Positions 9,496 through 18,336 of a stretch of DNA of 64,000 nucleotides are shown in pieces; position 1 is the stretch's first letter, and each line of letters opens with the position of its first letter. The notes beneath the pieces were generated by a model. That model had not been told where the DNA came from. It saw only the letters and a list, made by a program, of their open reading frames with translations, and searched no databases. The position numbers and the translations under genes are program-made. The stretch covers positions 1-64,000 of the forward strand of contig CAZTHK010000001.1 in assembly GCA_964613215.1 (NCBI GenBank), written 5' to 3'. This DNA is from CAZTHK01 sp964613215. GTDB lineage: Bacteria; Krumholzibacteriota; Krumholzibacteriia; Krumholzibacteriales; CAZTHK01.

Positions 9496-10012
9496 TGGGT
9501 GTTTCCTCTGACCACGGCAGGCCTGCAGGCAAATATAAATACGGATTTTACCGGTAGCAGGGAGAAGGATAAATAACAACGTGCCTTCTTGTCAACGTGA
9601 GCCTCATATAATTTTTAATGCTCTTATTAATTGACTTCCCTTATTATATCCAGCCGGTGCTGGACATTTACAAAGCCCTCACCTGTCGAGCGGCATGGTT
9701 TTTTGATTGAAAGAATCAAATGGGGTGTAGCCGGGGCGGGAGCTGCGATTTACGCGCCGGGGAAATCCACCTCGATTCTGAAGCACCTGGCACCGGTTGA
9801 AAAAACGCCTGGTATGCAATTTTCACTTATCAATATTAATAACTGATAGTTATATATAATCTTATGAAATTCCTGCATCATCTGTTGGGGAAAACCCACA
9901 AGCTTTAAGCAGTGAAGCTCCACTTGACAAAAGTGTTGACTTTAACTGCAACTTCTGAAATCCTTGAGAATGTGGCATTAGCCCGTTAAGTACCTCCTTC
10001 CAGGGAATAATT
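9496..10012. other. Gene-free region upstream of the cpgS operon
   Basis: No convincing gene. A 71-codon frame at 9631-9846 on the plus strand has no recognisable features. The right half carries the candidate regulatory site listed separately and a TTGACA at 9924-9929 inside CACTTgacaAAAGTG, a short palindrome without a good -10 partner. Confidence 0.4.
9839..9860 (+). promoter_or_regulatory. Candidate promoter/operator for the cpgS operon
   Basis: ATAACT-GAT-AGTTAT (9839-9853) is a perfect 6-bp inverted repeat directly abutting a TATAAT (9855-9860). A start near 9867 would leave a leader of about 145 nt before cpgS. No consensus -35 is seen at 17 bp, which fits an activator- or repressor-controlled promoter. 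Weak evidence. Confidence 0.3.
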
Positions 10013-11386
10013 ATGATTGATTTTGTTTCCAACCGGAAAATACTCTGTCTTATAGACGGTGAACATTATCCCCCGGTTACCAGGGCAGCCATGGAGGAAA
10101 TCGAGAAGATGGGGGGGGAAATAGCCGGAGCGGTTTTTATAGGAGGTTCGGAGAAGGTGGAAAATGCTTCTCAGCTGCTGGGTGGTGAAAACGGCTACAA
10201 GCTGTTTCATCAGGGTAAACAGGGGGAACCGGTATTTCAATTAATCGAGAGGGCGGTGGATGAGACAAAACCTGATCTGGTGATGGATCTCTCAGATGAG
10301 CCGGTGGTGGACTACTCCGGACGTTTCAGGATCGGTTCCTTGCTGATGAGAAGAGGAGTAACATACGGGGGAGCGGATTTTCTCTTTACTCCTCCCCCTG
10401 CAGAGGTGGTGCTGAAGAAACCCTCCATCTCTGTAATAGGTACCGGAAAGAGGATTGGCAAAACAGCAGTGGGGGTTTTCATCTCAAGGCTGCTGAAGAG
10501 GGAGGGATTCGATCCGGTGGTGGTGTGCATGGGAAGAGGCGGGCCGCCCAATCCTGAAATAGTTGATCCCTCCAGGGTCGAGCTGACCCCCGATACTCTT
10601 ATCGAAGTGGCCCGGGGGGGAGGCCACGCCGCGTCCGATTACTGGGAGGATGCCCTGCTGGGCCAGGTTGTTACAGTAGGTTGCCGGAGATGTGGAGGGG
10701 GAATGGTGGGAAGCCCATTCATATCCAATGTGGTTAAAGGAGCCGAGATAACCAACCGCCTTCCCCAGGGTTTTGTTATCATGGAGGGCTCCGGAGCCAC
10801 CCTCCCGCCGGTCCGGACCGGAGCAAATATTGTTCTGGTGGGAGCGGGCCAGCCTGTTGAGAATGTGATAAAATACTACGGTGAATACAGAATATCCATC
10901 TCCGGGATGGCAATAGTAACCATGTGTGAACCGCCGGTGGCCGGGACCGAGAAGGTAGAGATGATCCGGAAGGGTATCATGGATATCAACCCGGACATAA
11001 AGATTGCCCTTACCGTATTCAGACCGGAGCCTCTGGGTAGTATCGAAGACCGGGATGTATTCGTTGCCACCACCGCCCCGGTAAGCATAAACAGTCAGTT
11101 GAAACGGAGCCTGGAAGAAGGGCATTCCTGCCGGGTGACCGGTATTTCCAACCGGCTATCCAACCGTCCCGGTTTGAGGAAGGATCTGAAGGAAGGATTG
11201 AAGGATGCCAACCTGCTGCTGACCGAGATAAAAGCCGCCTCCATCGATGTGGCAGCCTCCATGGCAAAGGAGGCCGGGATGGATATCGTTTTCCTCAATA
11301 ACAGGCTGGAACTTACCGGGGGAAATATCCATAACCTGGAGGAGGCAGTTCTCGATATTGCCCAATCGGTCAGAAAGGGTCAGTGA
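10013..11386 (+). CDS. cpgS: Cyclic 2,3-diphosphoglycerate synthetase
   Basis: 457 residues, close to the length of Methanothermus fervidus CpgS. It would close 2,3-diphosphoglycerate to cyclic 2,3-diphosphoglycerate with ATP in the cytoplasm. The N-terminus has the family's LIDGEHYPPV segment (residues 13-22). A P-loop GTGKRIGKT lies at 143-151, followed by CMGRGGPPNPE and a glycine-rich GCRRCGGGMVGSP. The last four bases overlap the start of 2-phosphoglycerate kinase (ATGA), the enzyme that makes its precursor's phosphate donor-acceptor pair, which strongly supports the call. Two further genes follow at 2-bp gaps. Family assignment is from memory of the archaeal proteins; activity in this bacterium is inferred. 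Confidence 0.82.
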   Translation: MIDFVSNRKILCLIDGEHYPPVTRAAMEEIEKMGGEIAGAVFIGGSEKVENASQLLGGENGYKLFHQGKQGEPVFQLIERAVDETKPDLVMDLSDEPVVDYSGRFRIGSLLMRRGVTYGGADFLFTPPPAEVVLKKPSISVIGTGKRIGKTAVGVFISRLLKREGFDPVVVCMGRGGPPNPEIVDPSRVELTPDTLIEVARGGGHAASDYWEDALLGQVVTVGCRRCGGGMVGSPFISNVVKGAEITNRLPQGFVIMEGSGATLPPVRTGANIVLVGAGQPVENVIKYYGEYRISISGMAIVTMCEPPVAGTEKVEMIRKGIMDINPDIKIALTVFRPEPLGSIEDRDVFVATTAPVSINSQLKRSLEEGHSCRVTGISNRLSNRPGLRKDLKEGLKDANLLLTEIKAASIDVAASMAKEAGMDIVFLNNRLELTGGNIHNLEEAVLDIAQSVRKGQ

Positions 11387-12264
11387 TGATAAATGTGATC
11401 AAAAATGAAAAGAAATATCCCTTTTCCCGGGGAATTCTGGCAAGATCCCTCAACAGTTCGGGGCTGTCATTGAAGGAAGCCTATGAGCTGGCTAACAGGG
11501 CCAGGGATCAGCTGGAAGAATCGGGAAAGGAAGTAATTCTCTCATCCGAATTGAAGAAGATAATATCGAAGTTCCTCCGCGAGATGGGATACTACATGCC
11601 CAATAAATATTATCTAATGAGGAGCGCGATTAAAAATACCTCCATGCCGCTGTTCATCCTGATAGGAGGAGGATCAGGGGTGGGGAAATCCACTATATCG
11701 GTGGAAGTAGCCCACCGGTTGGGTATTACCAGGGTAGTAGGCACCGATACAGTCAGGGAAATCATGAGATCGATTATATCCAGAAATCTGATACCGCCAC
11801 TGCATAAATCGTCTTTCCAGGCAGGCGGCGCTTTGAACAATATTCTTGTGGAAGATAAGCAGACTTACGGTTTTCAGCAGCAGGCCAGCCTGGTGGCGGA
11901 GGGAGTTCTGGCGGTAATGAGAAGGGCTACCAAGGAAGGTCTCAAGATGGTTATTAACGGGGTTCATCTGGTTCCCGGTTTTATCAGCGGAAGACTGAAA
12001 AGCTTCAGAGGTGAGATCCTCCAGTATATCCTGGACATTCCGGATGTGGAACAGCACAAGAACCAGTTCTACGAGAGGGAGCGTGGAAGTCTCAGGAATC
12101 CCGAGAGGTATGTAGAGAATATCGATAGTATCAGAAAAACCCATGAATATATACTTAATATGGCCGGGAAGAATAATGTAAAGATAGTGGATAACGTTAA
12201 TTTTGAAAAGACCATGAGAATTATCATGGATGATATCATGAATACACTGGAAGGGAGGCTGTAG
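11383..12264 (+). CDS. pgk2: 2-phosphoglycerate kinase
   Basis: 293 residues. It phosphorylates 2-phosphoglycerate to 2,3-diphosphoglycerate, the substrate of CpgS. An N-terminal ATP-cone domain (about residues 4-90, YPFSRGILARSLNSSGLSLK) precedes a P-loop kinase with Walker A GGSGVGKST (96-104) and VVGTDTVREIMR, the usual second motif of the family. The combination ATP-cone plus P-loop is that of Methanothermus fervidus 2-phosphoglycerate kinase. The ATP-cone suggests allosteric nucleotide control. It overlaps cpgS by 4 bp and is followed 2 bp later by the CBS gene. Confidence 0.85.
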   Translation: MMINVIKNEKKYPFSRGILARSLNSSGLSLKEAYELANRARDQLEESGKEVILSSELKKIISKFLREMGYYMPNKYYLMRSAIKNTSMPLFILIGGGSGVGKSTISVEVAHRLGITRVVGTDTVREIMRSIISRNLIPPLHKSSFQAGGALNNILVEDKQTYGFQQQASLVAEGVLAVMRRATKEGLKMVINGVHLVPGFISGRLKSFRGEILQYILDIPDVEQHKNQFYERERGSLRNPERYVENIDSIRKTHEYILNMAGKNNVKIVDNVNFEKTMRIIMDDIMNTLEGRL

Positions 12265-12266
12265 TT

Positions 12267-12698
12267 ATGATTCAGAATTCCAGTGATGTTTACAATTTCG
12301 AGCAGCCGGTCCGGGCTTTTGCCAAAAAAACTCTGGTGGGAGTGGACAGGAAGGATGCCGTACAGAAGGCAGCCAAACGGATGAATGAGCTGGGTATCAG
12401 TTCTCTGGTAGTAACCGACCAGGGGGAAATAGTGGGATTCTTTACTGACAGTGATATCAACAGGAAGGTTGTGGCGGAGGGTCTCAGTCCAGATACACCG
12501 GTGGAGAATATTATGAATACCGAACTGATAACCCTGGATATAGAAGCATCGGTGAAGGAGGCGATAGAGCTGATGTCGGAAAACAGTATCAAGCATCTGC
12601 TGATCACCTCGAAAGGAAAGATAATAGCCATTTTAACCTTCGGAGATATCATTGCAGAAGAAAGACATATGATCGGAACGCATATCTCGAGGGAATAA
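12267..12698 (+). CDS. CBS-pair protein
   Basis: 143 residues consisting of two CBS domains (about 20-72 and 82-135) and nothing else. CBS pairs bind adenine nucleotides or S-adenosyl compounds and usually regulate a partner. Each repeat shows the typical A..M.E..I..L.V.D..G.IVG.FT.SDI pattern. It lies 2 bp after the pgk2 stop and 2 bp before the phosphoesterase start, so translation is probably coupled. A role sensing energy charge or the cyclic diphosphoglycerate pool is inference from context. Confidence 0.85.
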   Translation: MIQNSSDVYNFEQPVRAFAKKTLVGVDRKDAVQKAAKRMNELGISSLVVTDQGEIVGFFTDSDINRKVVAEGLSPDTPVENIMNTELITLDIEASVKEAIELMSENSIKHLLITSKGKIIAILTFGDIIAEERHMIGTHISRE

Positions 12699-12700
12699 GT

Positions 12701-14206
12701 ATGAGAATCTGTCACATCTCCGATACACACGTTTCTCAGGGACGTGAATTCAGAAGAGAAATATTCACCAAAACAATAGAACGGATCAACAGTGAGAAGT
12801 TCGATCTGGTGATACACTCCGGTGATCTTACCCACTCGGGACGTCTGGAAGAATACAGGGAAGGCCGCAAGCTGCTGGATAAGATAAAACATCCGCTGGT
12901 GATAATCCCCGGTAATCATGATGCCAGAAATGGCGGTTTATATCTTTTCAAGGGTGAGATTGGGCCGACCAGCGGCGTTTTCAAAACCGAGGATGCATTG
13001 ATAACATACGTCAACAGTTCCATCTCTGACAGTGATGACGGCAGGGTCGGTATGGTAAAGTTCAGAATGCTCAACCAGGCCTTCATAGACAACCGGGATA
13101 AACCGGTTAAGATAGTGGTTATCCATCATCACGTCATTCCCATTCCCATGGCGGGAAGGGAGAGAAATATACTATCCAATGCCGGCGATCTGCTGGACCT
13201 TTTTCTCCGCTACGATGTAAACCTGGTTCTTTCCGGTCACCGGCACTATCCAAATGTTCATAAGGTGGAAAACAGCCTGTTCATAAATGCCGGTACACTC
13301 TCCTCCCAGAAGACCAGATACGGTGATGTCAATTCCTACGGAGTGATAGAGATAGAGAGAGATAAGATCAAGCATATCATCAGAAGACTGAACGGGGAGA
13401 AGGAGATCAAGAAGTTTCATGTTAAGAAGCCGGCGGTATTCACCGATCTGGGCAAAAGGATCTTCAGAATAGTTCATATCTCCAACAGCTTCATTGCCAG
13501 GTCGGATGTTTTTCTGGAGAAATATTTCAGAAATGCTGTCCGGAGTATCTCCCACTTCCAGCCCGATCTGATAGCTCACTGCGGCGGTATAGTGCATGAG
13601 GGAATTGCAAGAAACTACATTCTGGCCAGCAAGAAACTCAGCCAGCTGAAGTTTCCCCGGATATTTTCGCCTGCAGGAAGGGATATTAACTACCTGGGTT
13701 ACCACTTATTCAGAGAGTATTTCGGCAATATGGATCAGTCCTACTCCAACGGTACGGTGACGATCAGGGGGATCTCAACCGCTCAGTACGACTCCATCAA
13801 CGGGATTGTGGGTCCTACCGAGACCAGGGCACTGCTCAAGCAGTTAAACCGGGCGGAGGAGCATTTCAAAGCGGTAATGTTTCATCATAATATCATGCCC
13901 CTGCCTCACAGCAGGGAGAAGGGCCTGCTGGAGGACAGCGGGGATATTCTCAGAAGGCTGGTGGATGCCAGAGTGGAGCTGGTAATGACTGGCGCTTCTT
14001 CCCACCCATATGCAGTCAAGGTGGGAGAAACCCTGATAATTAATGCCAATTCACTGAGTGGAATATACCAGAGGAGCATCTTCGGAAACTCCTACAATAT
14101 GATAGATATATTCGAGAAGGCGGTAGCGGTTTCCGAAGTAAACAGCCTGTGGGGGAGGAGGAGGCTGATAGGGTTATGGAGAATGGATTGGCAGGAAAAT
14201 CAATAA
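12701..14206 (+). CDS. Tandem metallophosphoesterase, second domain degenerate
   Basis: 501 residues made of two calcineurin-like phosphoesterase domains. The first (about 1-240) has every metal-binding motif: D8-x-H10, GD42L, GNH73D, HH143H and GH180-x-H182. The second (about 254-480) aligns along its length but reads NSF at 262-264, GG at 295-296 and AGRD at 325-328, with ASSH at 432-435 in place of GHxH. Only H395-H396 survive. The second domain is therefore probably non-catalytic. CpdA-type relatives cleave cyclic phosphodiesters. As the last gene of the cyclic diphosphoglycerate operon it is a candidate for opening the ring, but this is unproven. No signal peptide. Confidence 0.85.
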   Translation: MRICHISDTHVSQGREFRREIFTKTIERINSEKFDLVIHSGDLTHSGRLEEYREGRKLLDKIKHPLVIIPGNHDARNGGLYLFKGEIGPTSGVFKTEDALITYVNSSISDSDDGRVGMVKFRMLNQAFIDNRDKPVKIVVIHHHVIPIPMAGRERNILSNAGDLLDLFLRYDVNLVLSGHRHYPNVHKVENSLFINAGTLSSQKTRYGDVNSYGVIEIERDKIKHIIRRLNGEKEIKKFHVKKPAVFTDLGKRIFRIVHISNSFIARSDVFLEKYFRNAVRSISHFQPDLIAHCGGIVHEGIARNYILASKKLSQLKFPRIFSPAGRDINYLGYHLFREYFGNMDQSYSNGTVTIRGISTAQYDSINGIVGPTETRALLKQLNRAEEHFKAVMFHHNIMPLPHSREKGLLEDSGDILRRLVDARVELVMTGASSHPYAVKVGETLIINANSLSGIYQRSIFGNSYNMIDIFEKAVAVSEVNSLWGRRRLIGLWRMDWQENQ

Positions 14207-14454
14207 ATCAGAACTCTGTTCTGTAACAGAAAGATTTGCCCGGATTCTTATCTAGTATTGGTCCTGATTATATATTACCTGTGATTGAATTATTATCCCC
14301 GGACTCTGGCCGGGATATCATAATCTGGAAAGGAAAAATCGTGCAGTTATCCGACCGTTGGCCGGTTCTGTCATCAGAAAAAATTTGGGATCTGCAAGAG
14401 CAGCAGGTTATCATTATGTAGATTGCTATTAATTTTAAATGGAGAGATACCTGG

Positions 14455-15984
14455 ATGCTGAACCCCGGAATCAGCCATAACAGTACCACCGGCGATAGTC
14501 ATTATGATAGCAGCCTCTTCTGCCACGATCTGCCCACCCGTCCGGTTCCCCGGATGGGAAAGGTTCTGGTAACCGGGGCCACCGGTTATGTGGGGGGGAG
14601 GCTGGTTCCCGAATTGCTGGCACGCGGGTATCAGGTCAGGGTGATGGTTAGGGGGGAGGCCTCTCACTACCGCACTGTGTGGCCGGAGGCGGAGGTGGTG
14701 GTGGCTGATGCACTCGATCCTGGTTCTCTACACCGGGCTTTCCGGGGGGTAAGGGCGGTTTACTATCTGATTCATTCCATGTTGCTGGGTCCGGAGGATT
14801 TTGCCCGGGCCGACCGGGAGGCCGCTTGCAATTTCAGGATGATGGCTCGGCATTGCGGGGTTGAAAGGATTATCTATCTGGGAGGTCTGGGGGATATAAG
14901 GAGCAGACTCTCCCACCATCTCAGAAGCCGCATGGAGGTAGCGGAGGAGTTGCGCAAAGGGGAAATTCCAGTGACCGTACTCAGAGCTGCGGTGATCATC
15001 GGCTCAGGCAGTGCTTCCTACGAGATAATAAGGTATCTGGTGGAACGGGTTCCTGTCATGCCTCTGCCCAGATGGGCCGGGAAAAGATGTCAGCCCATTT
15101 CCATCCGTGATGTAATCAAGTATCTGGTGGGGGTGCTGGAGATATCCGATACCATGGGATGCATGTTCGATATCGGAGGACCGGATGTGCTGAGTTACCG
15201 TGAGGTGCTGAGGCAGGCTGCGGATGTATTCAACAAGAAGAGGTTCATGTTCACCTTACCCATCTCCGGGGTGGGGATATATTCTTACTTTGTGAGTCTT
15301 CTGACCCCGGTGCCGGGGCCCATAGCCAGATGCCTGATGGAGGGGGTCAAGAATGATGTAGTTTGTCAGGAGGAAGTAATAAAATTCTTTCTTCCCTTCC
15401 CCGCCCTCAGCTACCGGGAAGCTATTGTCAGAGCTATGTCCCGGGAGGAACAGGACCGGGTTCATACCAGGTGGTCGGATGCCTATCCCCGCTCGCACGA
15501 GCTGGCCATCAAACTTGAGGAATTGAATGATATCCCCAAATACACCACCTCTTACAGCCTGATAACCAGCAAACACAGGGGGGCTCTGTTTCAGTCCATA
15601 TGCGGGATAGGCGGACGGGAGGGCTGGTTCCACGGTAATTGGATGTGGAGATTGCGGGGAATGATGGACCGTATTATTCTGGGGGTGGGCTCTTCCCGGG
15701 GCAGAAGACGGTATACCGGTCTTAATATCAATGATGTGGTCGATTTCTGGAGGGTTGAGGATATTATACCTGAAAAACGGTTACTGCTGAGGGCGGAGAT
15801 GAAACTTCCCGGTAAAGCCTGGCTGGAATTTCTGCTCGAGGGGGTGGGGGAGAAGAACAGGGTTACCATAAACGCTTACTATCATACCAGTACCATATGG
15901 GGAAGAATATACTGGTATATCTTCCTTCCCTTTCATGATTTCATTTTCAAGGGGCTGCTGCGCCAGATTGTGGAAAGGAGCTGA
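14455..15984 (+). CDS. SDR family NAD(P)-binding protein with C-terminal DUF2867
   Basis: 509 residues. A Rossmann domain (VTGATGYVGGRLVPELL, about residues 37-53) of the extended/atypical short-chain dehydrogenase class occupies the first 300 residues. The last 150 match the DUF2867 build (TSKHRGALFQSICGIGG and WFHGNWMWRLRGMMD). Such fusions are annotated as NAD-dependent epimerase-like proteins of unknown substrate. The ATG at 14455 has ggagag 8 bp upstream. An internal ATG at 14554, right before the Rossmann motif, is an alternative start and would remove a 33-residue non-conserved N-terminus. It stands alone between the phosphoesterase operon and the racemase gene. Confidence 0.8.
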   Translation: MLNPGISHNSTTGDSHYDSSLFCHDLPTRPVPRMGKVLVTGATGYVGGRLVPELLARGYQVRVMVRGEASHYRTVWPEAEVVVADALDPGSLHRAFRGVRAVYYLIHSMLLGPEDFARADREAACNFRMMARHCGVERIIYLGGLGDIRSRLSHHLRSRMEVAEELRKGEIPVTVLRAAVIIGSGSASYEIIRYLVERVPVMPLPRWAGKRCQPISIRDVIKYLVGVLEISDTMGCMFDIGGPDVLSYREVLRQAADVFNKKRFMFTLPISGVGIYSYFVSLLTPVPGPIARCLMEGVKNDVVCQEEVIKFFLPFPALSYREAIVRAMSREEQDRVHTRWSDAYPRSHELAIKLEELNDIPKYTTSYSLITSKHRGALFQSICGIGGREGWFHGNWMWRLRGMMDRIILGVGSSRGRRRYTGLNINDVVDFWRVEDIIPEKRLLLRAEMKLPGKAWLEFLLEGVGEKNRVTINAYYHTSTIWGRIYWYIFLPFHDFIFKGLLRQIVERS

Positions 15985-16054
15985 ACCAACTCGGGATTTT
16001 TGCTATTAATATGAATAAAAATGACCAGATTATCGGGAGAGGAATGGGGAAGTA

Positions 16055-16762
16055 ATGAGCCAAGGTAAAGTAGTGGGTATTATCGGAGGAATGGGAGCCG
16101 GGGCGGGAGCCGATTTTTACAGGCGGCTGGTTGGACTAACTCCCGCCTCCACCGATCAGGATCATATAAAAGCAATACTCTATTCCAATACTGCCATACC
16201 GGACAGGACAGAGGCAATTATGGGCAGAGGGCCGGATCCTCTCCCGGAGTTGATCAAGTCCGCCAGAATGCTGGAGGATAACGGAGCCGAGATAATCGTG
16301 TTAGCCTGTGTCTCCGCCCACTATTATATTGGAGAGCTGCGCCAGCGGGTGTCCTGCCGGATTCCCGGAGCAGTGGAGGAAACGTTGGAATACCTGCTCC
16401 GCAGTTATCCCGGGATCAACCGGGTGGGGGTGATGGGAACCACCGGCACCATCAGCTCGGAGATGTTTCAGAACCGGCTGAAGAAGGCGGGACGGGAGCC
16501 GGTGATATTGGACCATCGACTGCAGCAGGAACTGGTTATGGAGGGCATATACGGTAAAGAGGGAATAAAGGCGGGGAATATCACCCGCTCCAGGAACAAG
16601 ATAATAGAAGCTGCCGGGATTCTTATTCAACAGAATGCGGAGGCGCTAATTCTGGGATGTTCCGAACTTCCCCTGGCAGTCGGTCCCGGCGATCTGGATA
16701 TACCTGTGCTGGACAGCATGGAGATTCTGATCCGCAAGACCGTCAGCTTGTGTGGAAAGTGA
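16055..16762 (+). CDS. Aspartate/glutamate racemase family protein
   Basis: 235 residues of the two-domain Asp/Glu racemase fold. Both catalytic cysteines are present: C85 in LACVSAHYY and C202 in GCSELPL. The first motif departs from the usual MPCNTAH (Asn-Thr replaced by Val-Ser), and the N-terminal GGMGAGAGADFY replaces the common GGMGPxAT. The fold and cysteine pair support a racemase, but these changes near the first cysteine mean the substrate may not be aspartate. It has a gggaag ribosome site and probably its own promoter; it is convergent with the P1 peptidase gene. Confidence 0.8.
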   Translation: MSQGKVVGIIGGMGAGAGADFYRRLVGLTPASTDQDHIKAILYSNTAIPDRTEAIMGRGPDPLPELIKSARMLEDNGAEIIVLACVSAHYYIGELRQRVSCRIPGAVEETLEYLLRSYPGINRVGVMGTTGTISSEMFQNRLKKAGREPVILDHRLQQELVMEGIYGKEGIKAGNITRSRNKIIEAAGILIQQNAEALILGCSELPLAVGPGDLDIPVLDSMEILIRKTVSLCGK

Positions 16763-16796
16763 GGGGTTCAGCTAACCGGCCGGTTGCTCCACCGTA

Positions 16797-18134
16797 TTAA
16801 TCTCCCTCCCCACTCTGACCGGCCAATTCCCTGACATATTCCAGCGGTATCGCCCTGATTTTCCTTCCCCTGTAACCGGTAGTAGTGGTAGCCATAAACA
16901 TGGAGTTGTACACTGCCTCCTCTACCGATTCTACCACTGCCCTGAACAGAGGGTTCATGCTGTTATTGGACAGCAGTGGAGGCAGGGCAGTCCTATCAGC
17001 CCCGTGAGCTATGGTGTATCCGGTGGAGAAAGCGATTACATAGTCCCCCGATCCGTTACTCATGAAGGAACCCGTTCTGGCCAGGCCAAGCAGGCTGCGC
17101 CGGGCCAGGCGTTCCAGGTTTCTTACCGTAATGGGGGCATCCGTTGCCACAATAATAATGCAGGAACCCTCACCGGTGGGATTAACCGGATACTCCGGCA
17201 TATCAATGCCGCCCCCGCTGTATCCGCCGCCGGAAGATTTACCTGCCCGCCGGGATTCCTCATCCCTGCTGCTGTAATTTTCAACCTGGCCGAAGGCTGA
17301 TTCCTGCGGACCTGCATCTCCGGGATGTATTAATCCTGTTTCCTTCCCCTTTCTGCCATTAGCACTCCCCTGTTCTTCCGGCCGGAAAAGCTTCCCATCG
17401 ATTCTCAGTGCACCGGAGTAGTTGGTCTGAACCAGAACCCCTACCGCGTAACTGTTTCCCCGGTCTGTTGGTATCAGCCGGGAAGAGGTCCCTATGCCTC
17501 CTTTGTATCCGAAGGCAATGGTGCCTGTTCCTGCACCTACACACCCCTCATCCACCGGGCCTGCTGAAGCGGAGCGGATTGCTTCGAATACGTCTTCCTC
17601 ATCCAGATGTAATCCCCTGATATGATTCAGGTAACCGTCGTTTGTCTCTCCCACCACCGGATTGACAGTTCTTACCCTGCTGTTGCCCGGATGGTTCAAG
17701 GTATATTTCACCACGGCGGTCATGGCAGTTCCAACACTCAGGGTATTGGTCAGAACAATTGGTGTTTCTATATTACCCAGTTCCCTGATCTGGGTGGTAC
17801 CGGCCAGCTTGCCGAATCCGTTTCCCACCACATAAGCAGCCGGCACCTTGTTATGATAGAGGTTGCCCCCGTGAGGCAGGATGGCTGTAACGCCGGTCCT
17901 TATACTGTCTCCCCGGAACAGGGTGGTGTGTCCCACCCTTACCCCTTCCACATCGGTTATGGCGTTACACTTACCAGGTTCCATGGTCCCCGGCGAGATG
18001 CCCAATTCCCTGGCCCGGGCCGGCCGGTCTGGTTGATCCGGGGGGATGGCGTTACAGCGGGTGGATAATATTGAATTCTGAATAGCCGGAAACATCAGGA
18101 TTAACCAGGTAATTAAACAGATGGAATTTTTCAT
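16797..18134 (-). CDS. P1 family peptidase (DmpA/BapA type, S58) with signal peptide
   Basis: 445 residues from ATG 18132-18134, which has a perfect aggaggag upstream; a longer frame to 18182 is less likely. The N-terminus is a signal peptide (about 1-24). The fold motifs are GAGTGTIAFGYKGGIGTSSR (201-220) and SNGSGDYVIAFST (359-371). In DmpA-type enzymes the chain self-cleaves just before the nucleophile serine, here S362. Family members release D- or L-amino acids or beta-amino acids from peptides. A hydrophilic, Gly/Ser-rich insertion at about 250-320 (GKSSGGGYSGGGID) is longer than usual and lies upstream of the cleavage site. Probably periplasmic. Confidence 0.85.
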   Translation of the reverse strand: MKNSICLITWLILMFPAIQNSILSTRCNAIPPDQPDRPARARELGISPGTMEPGKCNAITDVEGVRVGHTTLFRGDSIRTGVTAILPHGGNLYHNKVPAAYVVGNGFGKLAGTTQIRELGNIETPIVLTNTLSVGTAMTAVVKYTLNHPGNSRVRTVNPVVGETNDGYLNHIRGLHLDEEDVFEAIRSASAGPVDEGCVGAGTGTIAFGYKGGIGTSSRLIPTDRGNSYAVGVLVQTNYSGALRIDGKLFRPEEQGSANGRKGKETGLIHPGDAGPQESAFGQVENYSSRDEESRRAGKSSGGGYSGGGIDMPEYPVNPTGEGSCIIIVATDAPITVRNLERLARRSLLGLARTGSFMSNGSGDYVIAFSTGYTIAHGADRTALPPLLSNNSMNPLFRAVVESVEEAVYNSMFMATTTTGYRGRKIRAIPLEYVRELAGQSGEGD

Positions 18135-18336
18135 GACTCCTCCTGAGACAAAGGTTGATGGTGGTGTGTGTTCCCCGCACAATTACCGGTGCTGATCAGA
18201 TCTTTGCCGGCAGTATGATTCTCCGCCGGTATCAAGTCAACATCCTCGAGATTATTAACATTTATGTTATTATAGGTAATACGTTTGTCCAAGACGATTA
18301 TGGATCTGCCGGTTGCCTGATGAAATGCGGGTTCTG

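Noticed and set aside
9631..9846. 71-codon plus-strand frame before the cpgS operon
   Set aside because: No ribosome site, no recognisable motif, and codon use not like the neighbours.
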